This document shows positions 7,563 to 15,954 of a DNA stretch of 39,098 bases, piece after piece. Below the pieces are notes generated by a model. It was not told where the DNA came from. It searched no databases and saw only the letters and a program-made list of their open reading frames with translations. The stretch is from Bacteroidales bacterium (lineage in GTDB: Bacteria; Bacteroidota; Bacteroidia; Bacteroidales; GWA2-32-17), in the NCBI GenBank assembly GCA_026417155.1, contig JAOADU010000024.1, positions 1-39,098 on the forward strand, in the 5' to 3' direction. The number at the start of each line of letters is the position of its first letter. The first letter of the stretch is position 1. The position numbers and the translations under genes are program-made.

Positions 7563-9797
7563 ATGATGCTAAATTTTATGAAGCAAGTTACAATCGAAAC
7601 GGCAAAAGAATTAGGTTTATTGCCAGAAGAATATGAAAAAATAAAAGCCATTTTAGGTCGAGACCCAAATTTTACTGAACTGAGTATATATTCAGTGATG
7701 TGGTCGGAGCATGCTTCCTATAAAAATTCTATAGTTTGGTTAAAAAAATTACCACGCAAAGGGAAAGCATTGTTAGCTGAGGCAGGTAGCGAAAATGCTG
7801 GGTTAGTAAATTTAGGCAATGGTCTTGCTTGTGCTTTTAAAATAGAATCTCATAATCATCCGTCGGCTGTTGAACCTTATCAGGGCGCAGCAACAGGAGT
7901 AGGAGGGATTAATCGCGATATATTTACCATGGGGGCTCGTCCTATTGCACAACTCAATTCGCTTAGATTTGGTAATTTGAAGCTTGATAAGACAAAGTGG
8001 TTGTTAAAAGGGGTAGTTAAAGGAATTGGCGATTATGGCAATTCTTTTGGAGTTCCTGTTGTAGGTGGCGAAGTTTATTTCGATGATTGCTATAACAACA
8101 ATCCGCTAGTAAATGCAATGTCGGTAGGTATAGTAGAAATTAATAAAATAATCTCTGCTAAGGCTCATGGAGTAGGTAATCCTGTGTATATTATTGGTTC
8201 ATCTACAGGTAAAGATGGTATTCATGGTGCTACATTTGCCAGTGCCGATTTGCACGAAAATTCTGCCGATGATATACCAAGTGTTCAAGTAGGCGACCCG
8301 TTTATGGAAAAGCTATTACTCGAAGCAACATTAGAGCTTAATGAACAGGGGCTTATTGTTGGTATGCAAGATATGGGAGCAGCTGGTATTATTTGTTCCA
8401 CTTCAGAAATGTCGGCTCGAGGCAATTGCGGAATGAGAATCGATTTGTCAAAAGTTCCTTTGCGTCAGCAAAATATGGAGGCATGGGAAATATTGCTTTC
8501 CGAATCACAAGAACGAATGCTACTTGTAGTAAAAAAGGGAAACGAAAAAAAAGTTGAAAATATACTGAAAAAATGGGATTTGCATTATGCTATTATTGGT
8601 GAAGTAATTGATGAGGATAAACTATATTTTACATATAAAAACGAATTAGTTGCCGAAGTTCCTGCATCGTCTTTAGTTTTAGGTGGAGGTGCACCGGTAT
8701 ATCACAGAGAATATAAACTCCCCAAATATTTGAAGAAAATTGAAGAATTTAATCCGGAAAAGATTCCGATTCCCGAAAATTTAATTGAAGTAGCTAAACA
8801 ATTATGTCAAGTTCCTACAATTGCATCAAAACGATGGATATATGAACAGTATGACACAATGGTTCGGACCAATAATATGTCGACCAATTTGCCTTCCGAT
8901 GCGGGAATAGTAAATATTAAGGGGACTAATTTAGCTTTGGCATTAACCGTCGATTGTAATTCGCGTTATGTATATGCCAACCCACAAGAGGGGGCAGCTA
9001 TTGCAGTTGCCGAAGCTGCCAGAAATATTGTATGTTCTGGTGGTAAGCCTATTGCCATTACCAATTGCCTTAATTTCGGGAATCCATATAATCCTGAAGT
9101 GTATTGGCAATTTGTAGAAACAATAAAGGGCATGAAAAAAGCCTGCGAAAAATTCGAAACACCTGTAACAGGAGGTAATGTAAGTTTTTATAATCAAACG
9201 GCTATAGGAAAAAAAGTTGAACCTGTATATCCTACGCCTACTATAGGGATGTTAGGTATTTTAGATAAGAAAAATCAGATGTCGCTTGCATTTCAAAGAA
9301 AAGGCGATATGATTTACTTAATTGGTAAATGCACAAATGATATAGCTTCTTCCCAATACTTAATTCATTATCATAATATTCAACATTCACCTGCACCGTA
9401 CTTTAATCTTGATGAGGAATATGAACTGCATCAGGTTTTACTTGCCCTCATTGACAACCATTTGATTTGTTCAGCTCATGATGTATCGGAAGGCGGTCTG
9501 TTTATTACGTTATTAGAATCATGCATTCCCAATCAATTAGGATTTGATATTACTACAGATAGCGAAATTCGCGAAGATGCATTTTTATTTGGCGAAGGTC
9601 AAGGACGCATAGTCGTATCGGTATGTCCTAGTTGTGAAGACGATTTTGTAGATTTTATGATGAAACAAAGAGTGCCATTCATTACACTTGGACATGTTAC
9701 TAAAGGAGAGTTAAGAATTGACGATATTTCGTATGGATTTATAAAAGATTATACTCAATTGTATAATCAGGCTATAGAACAAATGTTAAATACCTAA
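7563..9797 (+). CDS. purL: Phosphoribosylformylglycinamidine synthase subunit PurL (small type)
   Basis: Catalyses ATP-dependent conversion of FGAR to FGAM in purine synthesis, with ammonia from a separate PurQ glutaminase. The 744-residue length and the lack of a glutaminase domain mark the small PurL form. Visible motifs: IYSVMWSEHASYKNS (WSEH conserved, Ala where Cys is usual), FKIESHNHPSAVEPYQGAATG, VGGEVYFDDCYNNN, GMQDMGAAGI, and the second half-domain with GAAIAVAEAARNIVCSGGKP, TGGNVSFYNQT and SAHDVSEGGL. ATGs lie at 7563, 7566 and 7578; MKQVTIETAKE from 7578 may be the real N-terminus. ubiE follows with no gap. purQ and purS are not in this window. Confidence 0.95.
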   Translation: MMLNFMKQVTIETAKELGLLPEEYEKIKAILGRDPNFTELSIYSVMWSEHASYKNSIVWLKKLPRKGKALLAEAGSENAGLVNLGNGLACAFKIESHNHPSAVEPYQGAATGVGGINRDIFTMGARPIAQLNSLRFGNLKLDKTKWLLKGVVKGIGDYGNSFGVPVVGGEVYFDDCYNNNPLVNAMSVGIVEINKIISAKAHGVGNPVYIIGSSTGKDGIHGATFASADLHENSADDIPSVQVGDPFMEKLLLEATLELNEQGLIVGMQDMGAAGIICSTSEMSARGNCGMRIDLSKVPLRQQNMEAWEILLSESQERMLLVVKKGNEKKVENILKKWDLHYAIIGEVIDEDKLYFTYKNELVAEVPASSLVLGGGAPVYHREYKLPKYLKKIEEFNPEKIPIPENLIEVAKQLCQVPTIASKRWIYEQYDTMVRTNNMSTNLPSDAGIVNIKGTNLALALTVDCNSRYVYANPQEGAAIAVAEAARNIVCSGGKPIAITNCLNFGNPYNPEVYWQFVETIKGMKKACEKFETPVTGGNVSFYNQTAIGKKVEPVYPTPTIGMLGILDKKNQMSLAFQRKGDMIYLIGKCTNDIASSQYLIHYHNIQHSPAPYFNLDEEYELHQVLLALIDNHLICSAHDVSEGGLFITLLESCIPNQLGFDITTDSEIREDAFLFGEGQGRIVVSVCPSCEDDFVDFMMKQRVPFITLGHVTKGELRIDDISYGFIKDYTQLYNQAIEQMLNT

Positions 9798-10490
9798 ATG
9801 TACAATAATAAAAAGAAACGAGAAGTTGGCCAAATGTTCGACAAAATTGCGCCAACTTACGATTTATTAAACCACATTCTAAGCTTCAATAGAGATAAAC
9901 AATGGAGAAAATACGCCGTATCGGTAGCATTGAAAAATAATCCGAATCGAATTCTTGATATTGCAACGGGTACAGGCGATATGATTGGGGAGATAAGAAA
10001 ATTTACAAATATTCCCATTGATGCTATAGATATTTCGGATAATATGATGGAAATAGCCAAAAAAAAGCTTTCGAACTATAGTGATATTAATTTTTACAAT
10101 ATGCCTGCCGAAAAACTCAACTTTTCTGATAATTATTTCGACACGGTAATGGTAGCCTTTGGTATTAGAAATTTTGAAGATTTACATAGTGTTTTGGGTG
10201 AAGTTTATAGAGTTTTGACACTCAACGGGCAATTTGTAGTGCTCGAATTTTTTAGACCCGAAAATCCTGTTCTATTTTTCGTAATGAAGCTATATTTGAA
10301 ATATATTCTACCTGTTATTGGGGGTGTGATTTCAAAAAATAAAGCTGCATATAAATATTTGTATCGTTCGATAGAAAACTTTTATACTATAGAAGATTTC
10401 GCATTAATTTTAAAAATGATTGGTTTTGAAAAAATAAGTGTTAAAATATTTAACTTAGGTTTGGTTGCCGTATTTGTCGTTCAAAAATAA
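9798..10490 (+). CDS. ubiE: Demethylmenaquinone methyltransferase (UbiE/MenG)
   Basis: SAM-dependent C-methylation of demethylmenaquinone to menaquinone at the membrane. The 230-residue protein has the UbiE signatures: FDKIAPTYDLLNHILSFNRD near the N-terminus, SAM-binding motif I ILDIATGTGDM, AIDISDNMMEIAKKK, and VAFGIRNFEDL followed by GQFVVLEFFRPENP. Its ATG follows the purL stop directly (TAA at 9795-9797, ATG at 9798), so translation is probably coupled. porT follows 20 bases later, a neighbourhood I recall from other Bacteroidota. In this phylum the quinone is menaquinone, so menG would be an equally good symbol. Confidence 0.94.
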   Translation: MYNNKKKREVGQMFDKIAPTYDLLNHILSFNRDKQWRKYAVSVALKNNPNRILDIATGTGDMIGEIRKFTNIPIDAIDISDNMMEIAKKKLSNYSDINFYNMPAEKLNFSDNYFDTVMVAFGIRNFEDLHSVLGEVYRVLTLNGQFVVLEFFRPENPVLFFVMKLYLKYILPVIGGVISKNKAAYKYLYRSIENFYTIEDFALILKMIGFEKISVKIFNLGLVAVFVVQK

Positions 10491-10510
10491 AATTTGTTTT
10501 TTTGCGTTAT

Positions 10511-11266
10511 ATGCATATGTTTCGAATTAATTTTATCATATTTATTTTTTTATTATTAGTAAAGCCAAATTGTTTTTTTTCGCAAAATACAAGTCCTTTA
10601 AATTTGCCTAAATACGATGTTGTTCCGCTTCACTTTGGTATGTCTTTAGGATTAAATGCAATGGATTTTACCATTCGTAATTCAGGTCAATTTTGGTATC
10701 TCGATTCGGTATATTCTGTAGAAAACATTCCCAAGGTTGGAATCAATATTAATATTGTGTCGAATTATAATTTTCATAAGTATTTTTCTTTACGTTTTTT
10801 ACCAGGTTTAAACTTAGGACAACGCAATTTAGAATATTGGGTACGTGCCGATACTATTTTTTATGCACATACTATGAAAATAGAATCCACTTTTCTCGAT
10901 TTTCCTTTGTTGTTACAATATAAGGCAGAACGAATCAATAATTTTAGACCGTATTTAATAGCAGGCGGAAGCATAAAAGTAGATTTAGCATCGCAGAAGA
11001 GAATTCGCGATGAGGAACTACCCAAAATAAGGCTTAAACGAATGAGCTATTATTATGAACTGGGTGTTGGTTCAGATTTTTTTCTTGAGTATTTTAAATT
11101 TGCTCTAGAGTTGAAGTATGCAGTTGGATTAAATAATGTTATTGTACCTGATGGTTCTCAATATACACGCGCAATTCATCGTATGACGAGTAAAATGCTT
11201 ATGCTCTCGTTTACTTTTGAGGGTAGTGATATACGAGTTTTTAAAGTATTTAGCAGAAAAAAATAA
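10511..11266 (+). CDS. porT: PorT/SprT family type IX secretion protein
   Basis: 251 residues from the ATG at 10511; a second ATG at 10517 is equally possible, and a TTG at 10502 is less likely. A hydrophobic signal ends near CFFSQ. The mature start NLPKYDVVPLHFGMSLGLN matches the PorT pattern (LPxYDxxxxHFGxxLGxN). Strands of an outer-membrane barrel follow (FSLRFLPGLNLGQR, FLDFPLLLQYKAER, FRPYLIAGGS, YYELGVGSDFFLEYFKFALE). PorT is required for type IX secretion in Porphyromonas and Flavobacterium, although its exact role is not settled. Position just after ubiE supports the assignment. This is a core T9SS component, unlike the cargo genes elsewhere in the window. Confidence 0.85.
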   Translation: MHMFRINFIIFIFLLLVKPNCFFSQNTSPLNLPKYDVVPLHFGMSLGLNAMDFTIRNSGQFWYLDSVYSVENIPKVGININIVSNYNFHKYFSLRFLPGLNLGQRNLEYWVRADTIFYAHTMKIESTFLDFPLLLQYKAERINNFRPYLIAGGSIKVDLASQKRIRDEELPKIRLKRMSYYYELGVGSDFFLEYFKFALELKYAVGLNNVIVPDGSQYTRAIHRMTSKMLMLSFTFEGSDIRVFKVFSRKK

Positions 11267-11307
11267 AAAGCATGATAAAATACGTTAAAAGTGTGTTGTA
11301 TTGAGTT

Positions 11308-11315
11308 TATTTTTG
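11308..11315 (+). promoter_or_regulatory. Putative -7 box before ugd
   Basis: TATTTTTG matches TAnnTTTG and lies 24 bases before the ugd ATG, giving a leader of about 18 bases. This would be the promoter of the whole nucleotide-sugar cluster up to 17682. No clear TTG -33 element at the usual spacing. Confidence 0.4.
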
Positions 11316-11339
11316 TAAAAAACTAAAACATTATATTGT

Positions 11340-12656
11340 ATGAAGATTTCAATGATAGGAACAGGTTATGTGGGTTTAGTTAGTGGAACCTGCTTTGCCG
11401 AAACTGGTGTATCCGTTACATGTGTCGATATTGACGAAAAGAAAATTAACGGATTAAAACAAGGAATTATACCAATTTATGAGCCAGGCTTAGAAATGTT
11501 AGTGAAAAAAAACATGCAAAAAGGAACTTTACAATTTTCAACTTCCATTGCCGAAAGTATGGTCGATGCAGAAGTTATTTTTATTGCTGTAGGAACACCG
11601 CCCGATGAAGATGGTTCAGCCGATTTACAATATGTTTTAGCTGTTGCTCGCGAAATAGGCAAAAATATTGATCATTACATGGTTGTTGTCAATAAAAGCA
11701 CTGTGCCCGTAGGAACAGGTCAAAAGGTAAAACAAGCAATAATCGAAGAACAAAGAAAACGTGGCGTTCAAATTCCATTTGATGTTGTATCAAATCCTGA
11801 ATTTTTGAAAGAAGGTAATGCTATCGAAGATTTTTTGCGTCCAGATAGAATTGTTATTGGTGTTGAAAGCCCTGAAGCTGAAAAGGTTATGCGACGTTTG
11901 TACAAGCCTTTTATTTTAAATAATCACCCAATTGTTTTTATGGATATAGTATCTGCTGAGTTGACAAAATATGCAGCCAATGCTATGCTCGCAACTCGAA
12001 TTAGTTTTATGAACGAAATTGCCCGCTTATGCGAACGTGTTGGTGCTGATGTAAATATGGTACGTAAAGGAATAGGAAGTGATCCGCGTATAGGTAATAA
12101 GTTTTTATATGCTGGTGTTGGATATGGAGGTTCATGCTTCCCAAAAGACGTTAAGGCATTAATTAAAACATCATCTGAGTATGGATACGATTTTAAAATA
12201 CTGAAATCGGTTGAACAAGTTAATGAAGAACAAAAGTCATTGATTGCACAAAAAGTAATGAAGCATTTCAATAATGATATAAAAGGAAAAAAAATTGCCA
12301 TTTGGGGATTATCGTTTAAACCCAATACCGACGATATGCGAGAAGCACCATCATTAACAATAATTAAAATTCTTAAAGAACATGGAGCCAACATCACGGC
12401 ATTCGACCCTGTTGCTATGGACGAATGTAAACGAAAAATTGGCAATAGCATAGCATATGCTCCTACTATGTACGATGCCTTGCATGAAGCTAATGCTGTA
12501 GTGCTTGTAACCGAATGGAATGAATTTCGATTACCCGATTGGCAAAAAATGAAAGCACTTATGAAAGAAAATGTTATTTTTGATGGTAGAAATATTTATG
12601 AACCTGACGAAGTAAAAGAAGCGGGTTTTATTTATTATGGTATAGGTAGAATTTAA
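11340..12656 (+). CDS. ugd: UDP-glucose 6-dehydrogenase
   Basis: Oxidises UDP-glucose to UDP-glucuronate using two NAD+. 438 residues, a normal length. N-terminal Rossmann motif [15 protein letters not shown], then [38 protein letters not shown], the central [11 protein letters not shown] (Lys210) and the catalytic Cys266 in [11 protein letters not shown]-terminal domain with [18 protein letters not shown]. First gene of a co-directional cluster; the next gene, 4 bases later, uses its product. Together they would make UDP-xylose. Confidence 0.96.
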   Translation: MKISMIGTGYVGLVSGTCFAETGVSVTCVDIDEKKINGLKQGIIPIYEPGLEMLVKKNMQKGTLQFSTSIAESMVDAEVIFIAVGTPPDEDGSADLQYVLAVAREIGKNIDHYMVVVNKSTVPVGTGQKVKQAIIEEQRKRGVQIPFDVVSNPEFLKEGNAIEDFLRPDRIVIGVESPEAEKVMRRLYKPFILNNHPIVFMDIVSAELTKYAANAMLATRISFMNEIARLCERVGADVNMVRKGIGSDPRIGNKFLYAGVGYGGSCFPKDVKALIKTSSEYGYDFKILKSVEQVNEEQKSLIAQKVMKHFNNDIKGKKIAIWGLSFKPNTDDMREAPSLTIIKILKEHGANITAFDPVAMDECKRKIGNSIAYAPTMYDALHEANAVVLVTEWNEFRLPDWQKMKALMKENVIFDGRNIYEPDEVKEAGFIYYGIGRI

Positions 12657-12660
12657 CTTT

Positions 12661-13632
12661 ATGATAAGAAAAAAAGTACTGGTTACTGGTGGTGCAGGGT
12701 TTATTGGCTCGCATTTATGCGAACGATTATTAGACGAAGGTAATGAGGTAATTTGTATAGATAATTACTTTACAGGATCCAAACAAAACATTATTCATTT
12801 ACTTCATATACCATATTTTGAATTAATTCGGCACGATATTATTAACCCAATCTTTCTTGAAGTAGATGAGATTTATAATTTGGCATGTCCGGCATCACCA
12901 ATTCACTATCAATACAACCCCATAAAAACAATAAAAACAAGTGTTATGGGGGCAATAAACATGCTAGGTTTAGCAAAACGCATCAAAGCAAAAGTACTGC
13001 AAGCATCAACTAGCGAAGTGTATGGCGATCCTCAAACACACCCACAAACCGAAGAATATTGGGGCAATGTAAACCCAATTGGCTTACGTTCGTGCTACGA
13101 CGAAGGGAAACGATGTGCCGAATCGCTGTTTATCAATTATCACAAACAAAACAATGTGAGAATAAAAATTGTAAGAATATTTAATACTTACGGTCCAAGA
13201 ATGCATCCAAACGATGGACGGGTAGTTTCTAATTTTATTGTCCAAGCCTTAAAAGGAGAAGATATTACTGTTTATGGCGATGGAATGCAAACTCGTAGTT
13301 TTCAGTATATATCTGATTTGATTGAAGCGATGGTGCGAATGATGAATACAGACGATAATATAACAGGACCGATAAATATTGGTAATCCTCAAGAATTTTC
13401 TATTTTAGAATTAGCTGAAAAAGTATTAAAATTAACTAAATCGAAATCAAAAATTGTGTTTAAACCCTTACCCGAAGATGATCCTATTCAACGACAACCC
13501 GATATTTCCAAAGCCAAAGCGATGCTAAACGGATGGGAGCCTAAAGTATCTCTTGATGAAGGATTAACATATACTATCGAATATTTTAAAAAAGAATTAA
13601 ATATAGAAGGAACAAAAACTTATTATATTTGA
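12661..13632 (+). CDS. uxs: UDP-glucuronate decarboxylase (UDP-xylose synthase), SDR family
   Basis: An extended short-chain dehydrogenase of 323 residues. It has the NAD motif [10 protein letters not shown] (residues 10-19) and the UXS-specific stretches [21 protein letters not shown] (Thr117, Glu119), and the catalytic SCYDEGKR (Tyr146, Lys150), followed by [10 protein letters not shown]. These distinguish it from RmlB and GalE, which carry TDEVYG-like and YSASK motifs. It should decarboxylate UDP-glucuronate to UDP-xylose. The stop overlaps nothing, but the next ATG (rmlA, 13644) is only 11 bases on. Its place directly after ugd fits the pathway. Confidence 0.92.
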   Translation: MIRKKVLVTGGAGFIGSHLCERLLDEGNEVICIDNYFTGSKQNIIHLLHIPYFELIRHDIINPIFLEVDEIYNLACPASPIHYQYNPIKTIKTSVMGAINMLGLAKRIKAKVLQASTSEVYGDPQTHPQTEEYWGNVNPIGLRSCYDEGKRCAESLFINYHKQNNVRIKIVRIFNTYGPRMHPNDGRVVSNFIVQALKGEDITVYGDGMQTRSFQYISDLIEAMVRMMNTDDNITGPINIGNPQEFSILELAEKVLKLTKSKSKIVFKPLPEDDPIQRQPDISKAKAMLNGWEPKVSLDEGLTYTIEYFKKELNIEGTKTYYI

Positions 13633-13643
13633 AATTAAATGAT

Positions 13644-14522
13644 ATGAAAGGCATAATTTTAGCAGGTGGTGCTGGTACAAGATTGTTTCCGATAACAATA
13701 AGTATTTCAAAACAAATTGTACCTATTTACGATAAGCCAATGATATACTATCCGCTGTCGGTGTTAATGATGGCGGGCATACGCGAGATACTTATTATTT
13801 CAACGCCTAAAGACATATCATTGTACGAAAATTTATTCCATGATGGCTCGCATTTAGGCTTGCAAATTCAATATGCAATTCAACCTTCGCCCGATGGTTT
13901 AGCGCAAGCATTTATCATTGGTGAAGAATTTATAGGTAATGGTCCTGTGTGTATGATTTTGGGAGACAATATATTTTATGGATACGGACTAAGAAAAATA
14001 CTCAAAAGTGCTTCGGAACTCAAAGATGGTGCAATTGTATTTGGTTATTATGTTAAAGACCCTGAAAGATATGGCGTTGTAGAATTTGATCAGAATGGAA
14101 GGGTGGTTAGTATTGAAGAAAAACCCAAACAACCAAAATCAAACTTCGCTGTTACAGGACTTTATTTTTATGATTCTACCGTAGTAGCAAAAGCCAAAAC
14201 TCTCAAACCTTCGGCTCGTGGCGAATTAGAAATTACCGATTTAAACCGATTATATCTTAATGAAAATAAACTTACAGTTAATTTGTTAAGTCGTGGAATG
14301 GCTTGGCTCGATACGGGAACCCACGAATCTTTACTTATGGCATCGAATTTTATTGCAACTATCGAGCAGAGACAAGGGCTAAAAGTAGCTTGTATTGAAG
14401 AAATTGCATATCGAGAAGGCTTTATTGATAAGAATCAATTATTTACACTAGCTCAGTTTTATCGTAATAATCCCTATGGAGATTACCTAATGGACATCGT
14501 TAACGACAAATACAAGGTATAA
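13644..14522 (+). CDS. rmlA: Glucose-1-phosphate thymidylyltransferase
   Basis: Makes dTDP-glucose from dTTP and glucose-1-phosphate, the first step to dTDP-rhamnose. 292 residues from ATG 13644, where the family N-terminus [18 protein letters not shown] begins; a TTG at 13629 would overlap the previous stop and add five non-conserved residues. Motifs: nucleotide loop GGAGTRL, then [49 protein letters not shown], and [11 protein letters not shown]. In the family this enzyme is usually feedback-inhibited by dTDP-rhamnose. rmlC follows after 2 bases. Confidence 0.95.
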   Translation: MKGIILAGGAGTRLFPITISISKQIVPIYDKPMIYYPLSVLMMAGIREILIISTPKDISLYENLFHDGSHLGLQIQYAIQPSPDGLAQAFIIGEEFIGNGPVCMILGDNIFYGYGLRKILKSASELKDGAIVFGYYVKDPERYGVVEFDQNGRVVSIEEKPKQPKSNFAVTGLYFYDSTVVAKAKTLKPSARGELEITDLNRLYLNENKLTVNLLSRGMAWLDTGTHESLLMASNFIATIEQRQGLKVACIEEIAYREGFIDKNQLFTLAQFYRNNPYGDYLMDIVNDKYKV

Positions 14523-14524
14523 TT

Positions 14525-15070
14525 ATGCGCGTTGTTAAAACACCAATTGAAGGATTGTTAGTTGTTGAGCCCTCAATTTATTACGATAATAGAGGATATT
14601 TTTTCGAATCGTATAACGAAAAAGTGTTTCGTGATATAGGTATTTATGAAAAATTTGTTCAAGACAACGAATCTTACTCAACTTATGGAGTAATAAGGGG
14701 ATTGCACTATCAAATCGAACCTTTTGCTCAGGCTAAGTTGGTGAGAGTATCAAAAGGTAAAGTATGGGATGTTGCAGTCGATTTGCGAAAAAATAGCCCT
14801 ACTTTTGGTAAGTGGTTTGGTATAGAGCTAAACGATGAAAATAAACGAATGCTTTTTATACCTCGTGGAATGGCTCATGGATTCAGTGTTTTATCGGATA
14901 CAGCAATTTTTATTTACAAATGTGATAATTTTTATCATAAGGATAGCGAACGTGGCATTTGTTTTAATGATGAACATTTGAATATAGATTGGAAGCTTCC
15001 CTCTGATAAGTATATTATTTCAGATAAAGACAAACAATTACCTAAATTTATACATGCTCAATATTTTTAA
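14525..15070 (+). CDS. rmlC: dTDP-4-dehydrorhamnose 3,5-epimerase
   Basis: Double epimerisation of dTDP-4-keto-6-deoxyglucose. A 181-residue cupin, normal length. Visible: FFESYNEKVF, VQDNESYSTYGVIRGLHYQ with the catalytic base His61, KLVRVSKGKVWDVAVDLRK, and FIPRGMAHGFSVLSD followed by the Tyr-rich YKCDNFYHKD (residues 131-140) that carries the family's catalytic Tyr. Placed between rmlA (2 bases) and rmlD (11 bases). Its substrate is made by RmlB, which is not in this cluster. Confidence 0.94.
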   Translation: MRVVKTPIEGLLVVEPSIYYDNRGYFFESYNEKVFRDIGIYEKFVQDNESYSTYGVIRGLHYQIEPFAQAKLVRVSKGKVWDVAVDLRKNSPTFGKWFGIELNDENKRMLFIPRGMAHGFSVLSDTAIFIYKCDNFYHKDSERGICFNDEHLNIDWKLPSDKYIISDKDKQLPKFIHAQYF

Positions 15071-15081
15071 GCAATTTATTT

Positions 15082-15951
15082 ATGAATTCGGTTATTATTT
15101 TAGGTGCAAACGGTCAGCTAGGTAGTGAAATAAAAAAAATTGAACAAGAATTTGTCGATTTAAATATTGTTTATACCGACATTGAAGAACTTGATATATC
15201 CAATTTGTCGAAATTAAAATTATTTTTTAACAACCGTCGTTTTAGCTATATCGTAAATGCTGCTGCATATACAGCAGTTGATAAAGCCGAAACAGAAGAA
15301 AAAAAAGCAACCCAAGTAAACGTAGAAGGAGTTACGAATTTAGCTAGGTTGGCAACTAATTATAAATCGCATTTAATTCATATTTCAACCGACTATGTAT
15401 TTGACGGCAAAGCAAACAAGCCATACGTAGAAGATTCGCCAACAAATCCCTTGAATATTTATGGTAAAACAAAGCTTAAAAGTGAGATAGAAGCCCTTAG
15501 GCATGTGGAAACTATCGTTATAAGAACTTCATGGTTATATTCTACGTTTGGTAATAATTTTGTAAAAACTATTATTAAAAATGCCCGAGAAAAGAACGAA
15601 CTGAAAGTTGTATATGATCAGGTGGGGTCGCCAACATATGCCGAAGATTTGGCACGTGCGATTTTAACTATAATTCATCAGCAAGTACACCATAAAAATA
15701 TATTCAAACGCGGAATTTATCATTTTGCAAATCATGGAGTTTGTTCGTGGTACGATTTTGCAAAAGAAATAGTTAATTATTTTAATTTCTCTTGCCAAAT
15801 TCAGCCTATATTAACCGATGAATATCCAACTCCTGCAAAACGTCCATCCTATAGTGTCTTACATTGTCAAAAATTTAAGGAAACCTTTAATCAGGAAATT
15901 CCTTATTGGCGTGAGTCGCTTCATCGTTGTTTGTCAACAATAAAAATTTAA
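15082..15951 (+). CDS. rmlD: dTDP-4-dehydrorhamnose reductase
   Basis: NAD(P)H-dependent last step of dTDP-L-rhamnose synthesis. 289 residues, normal length. N-terminal IILGANGQLGSEIKK nucleotide motif, VNAAAYTAVDKAE, HISTDYVFDGK, the catalytic Tyr-x-x-x-Lys in NIYGKTKLKSE, and RTSWLYSTFGNNFVKTI; then VYDQVGSPTYAEDLA and GIYHFANHGVCSWYDFA. Ends 3 bases before the phosphohexomutase. Confident assignment. Confidence 0.94.
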   Translation: MNSVIILGANGQLGSEIKKIEQEFVDLNIVYTDIEELDISNLSKLKLFFNNRRFSYIVNAAAYTAVDKAETEEKKATQVNVEGVTNLARLATNYKSHLIHISTDYVFDGKANKPYVEDSPTNPLNIYGKTKLKSEIEALRHVETIVIRTSWLYSTFGNNFVKTIIKNAREKNELKVVYDQVGSPTYAEDLARAILTIIHQQVHHKNIFKRGIYHFANHGVCSWYDFAKEIVNYFNFSCQIQPILTDEYPTPAKRPSYSVLHCQKFKETFNQEIPYWRESLHRCLSTIKI

Positions 15952-15954
15952 TAT

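Noticed and set aside
11924-12451. 175-codon minus-strand ORF within ugd
   Set aside because: Antisense to conserved ugd motifs, including GGSCFPKD; no independent protein features.
12661-13632. Could the SDR gene be rmlB, completing the rhamnose pathway?
   Set aside because: It carries STSEVYGDP and SCYDEGKR, and [12 protein letters not shown], which are UDP-glucuronate decarboxylase motifs, and follows ugd directly.
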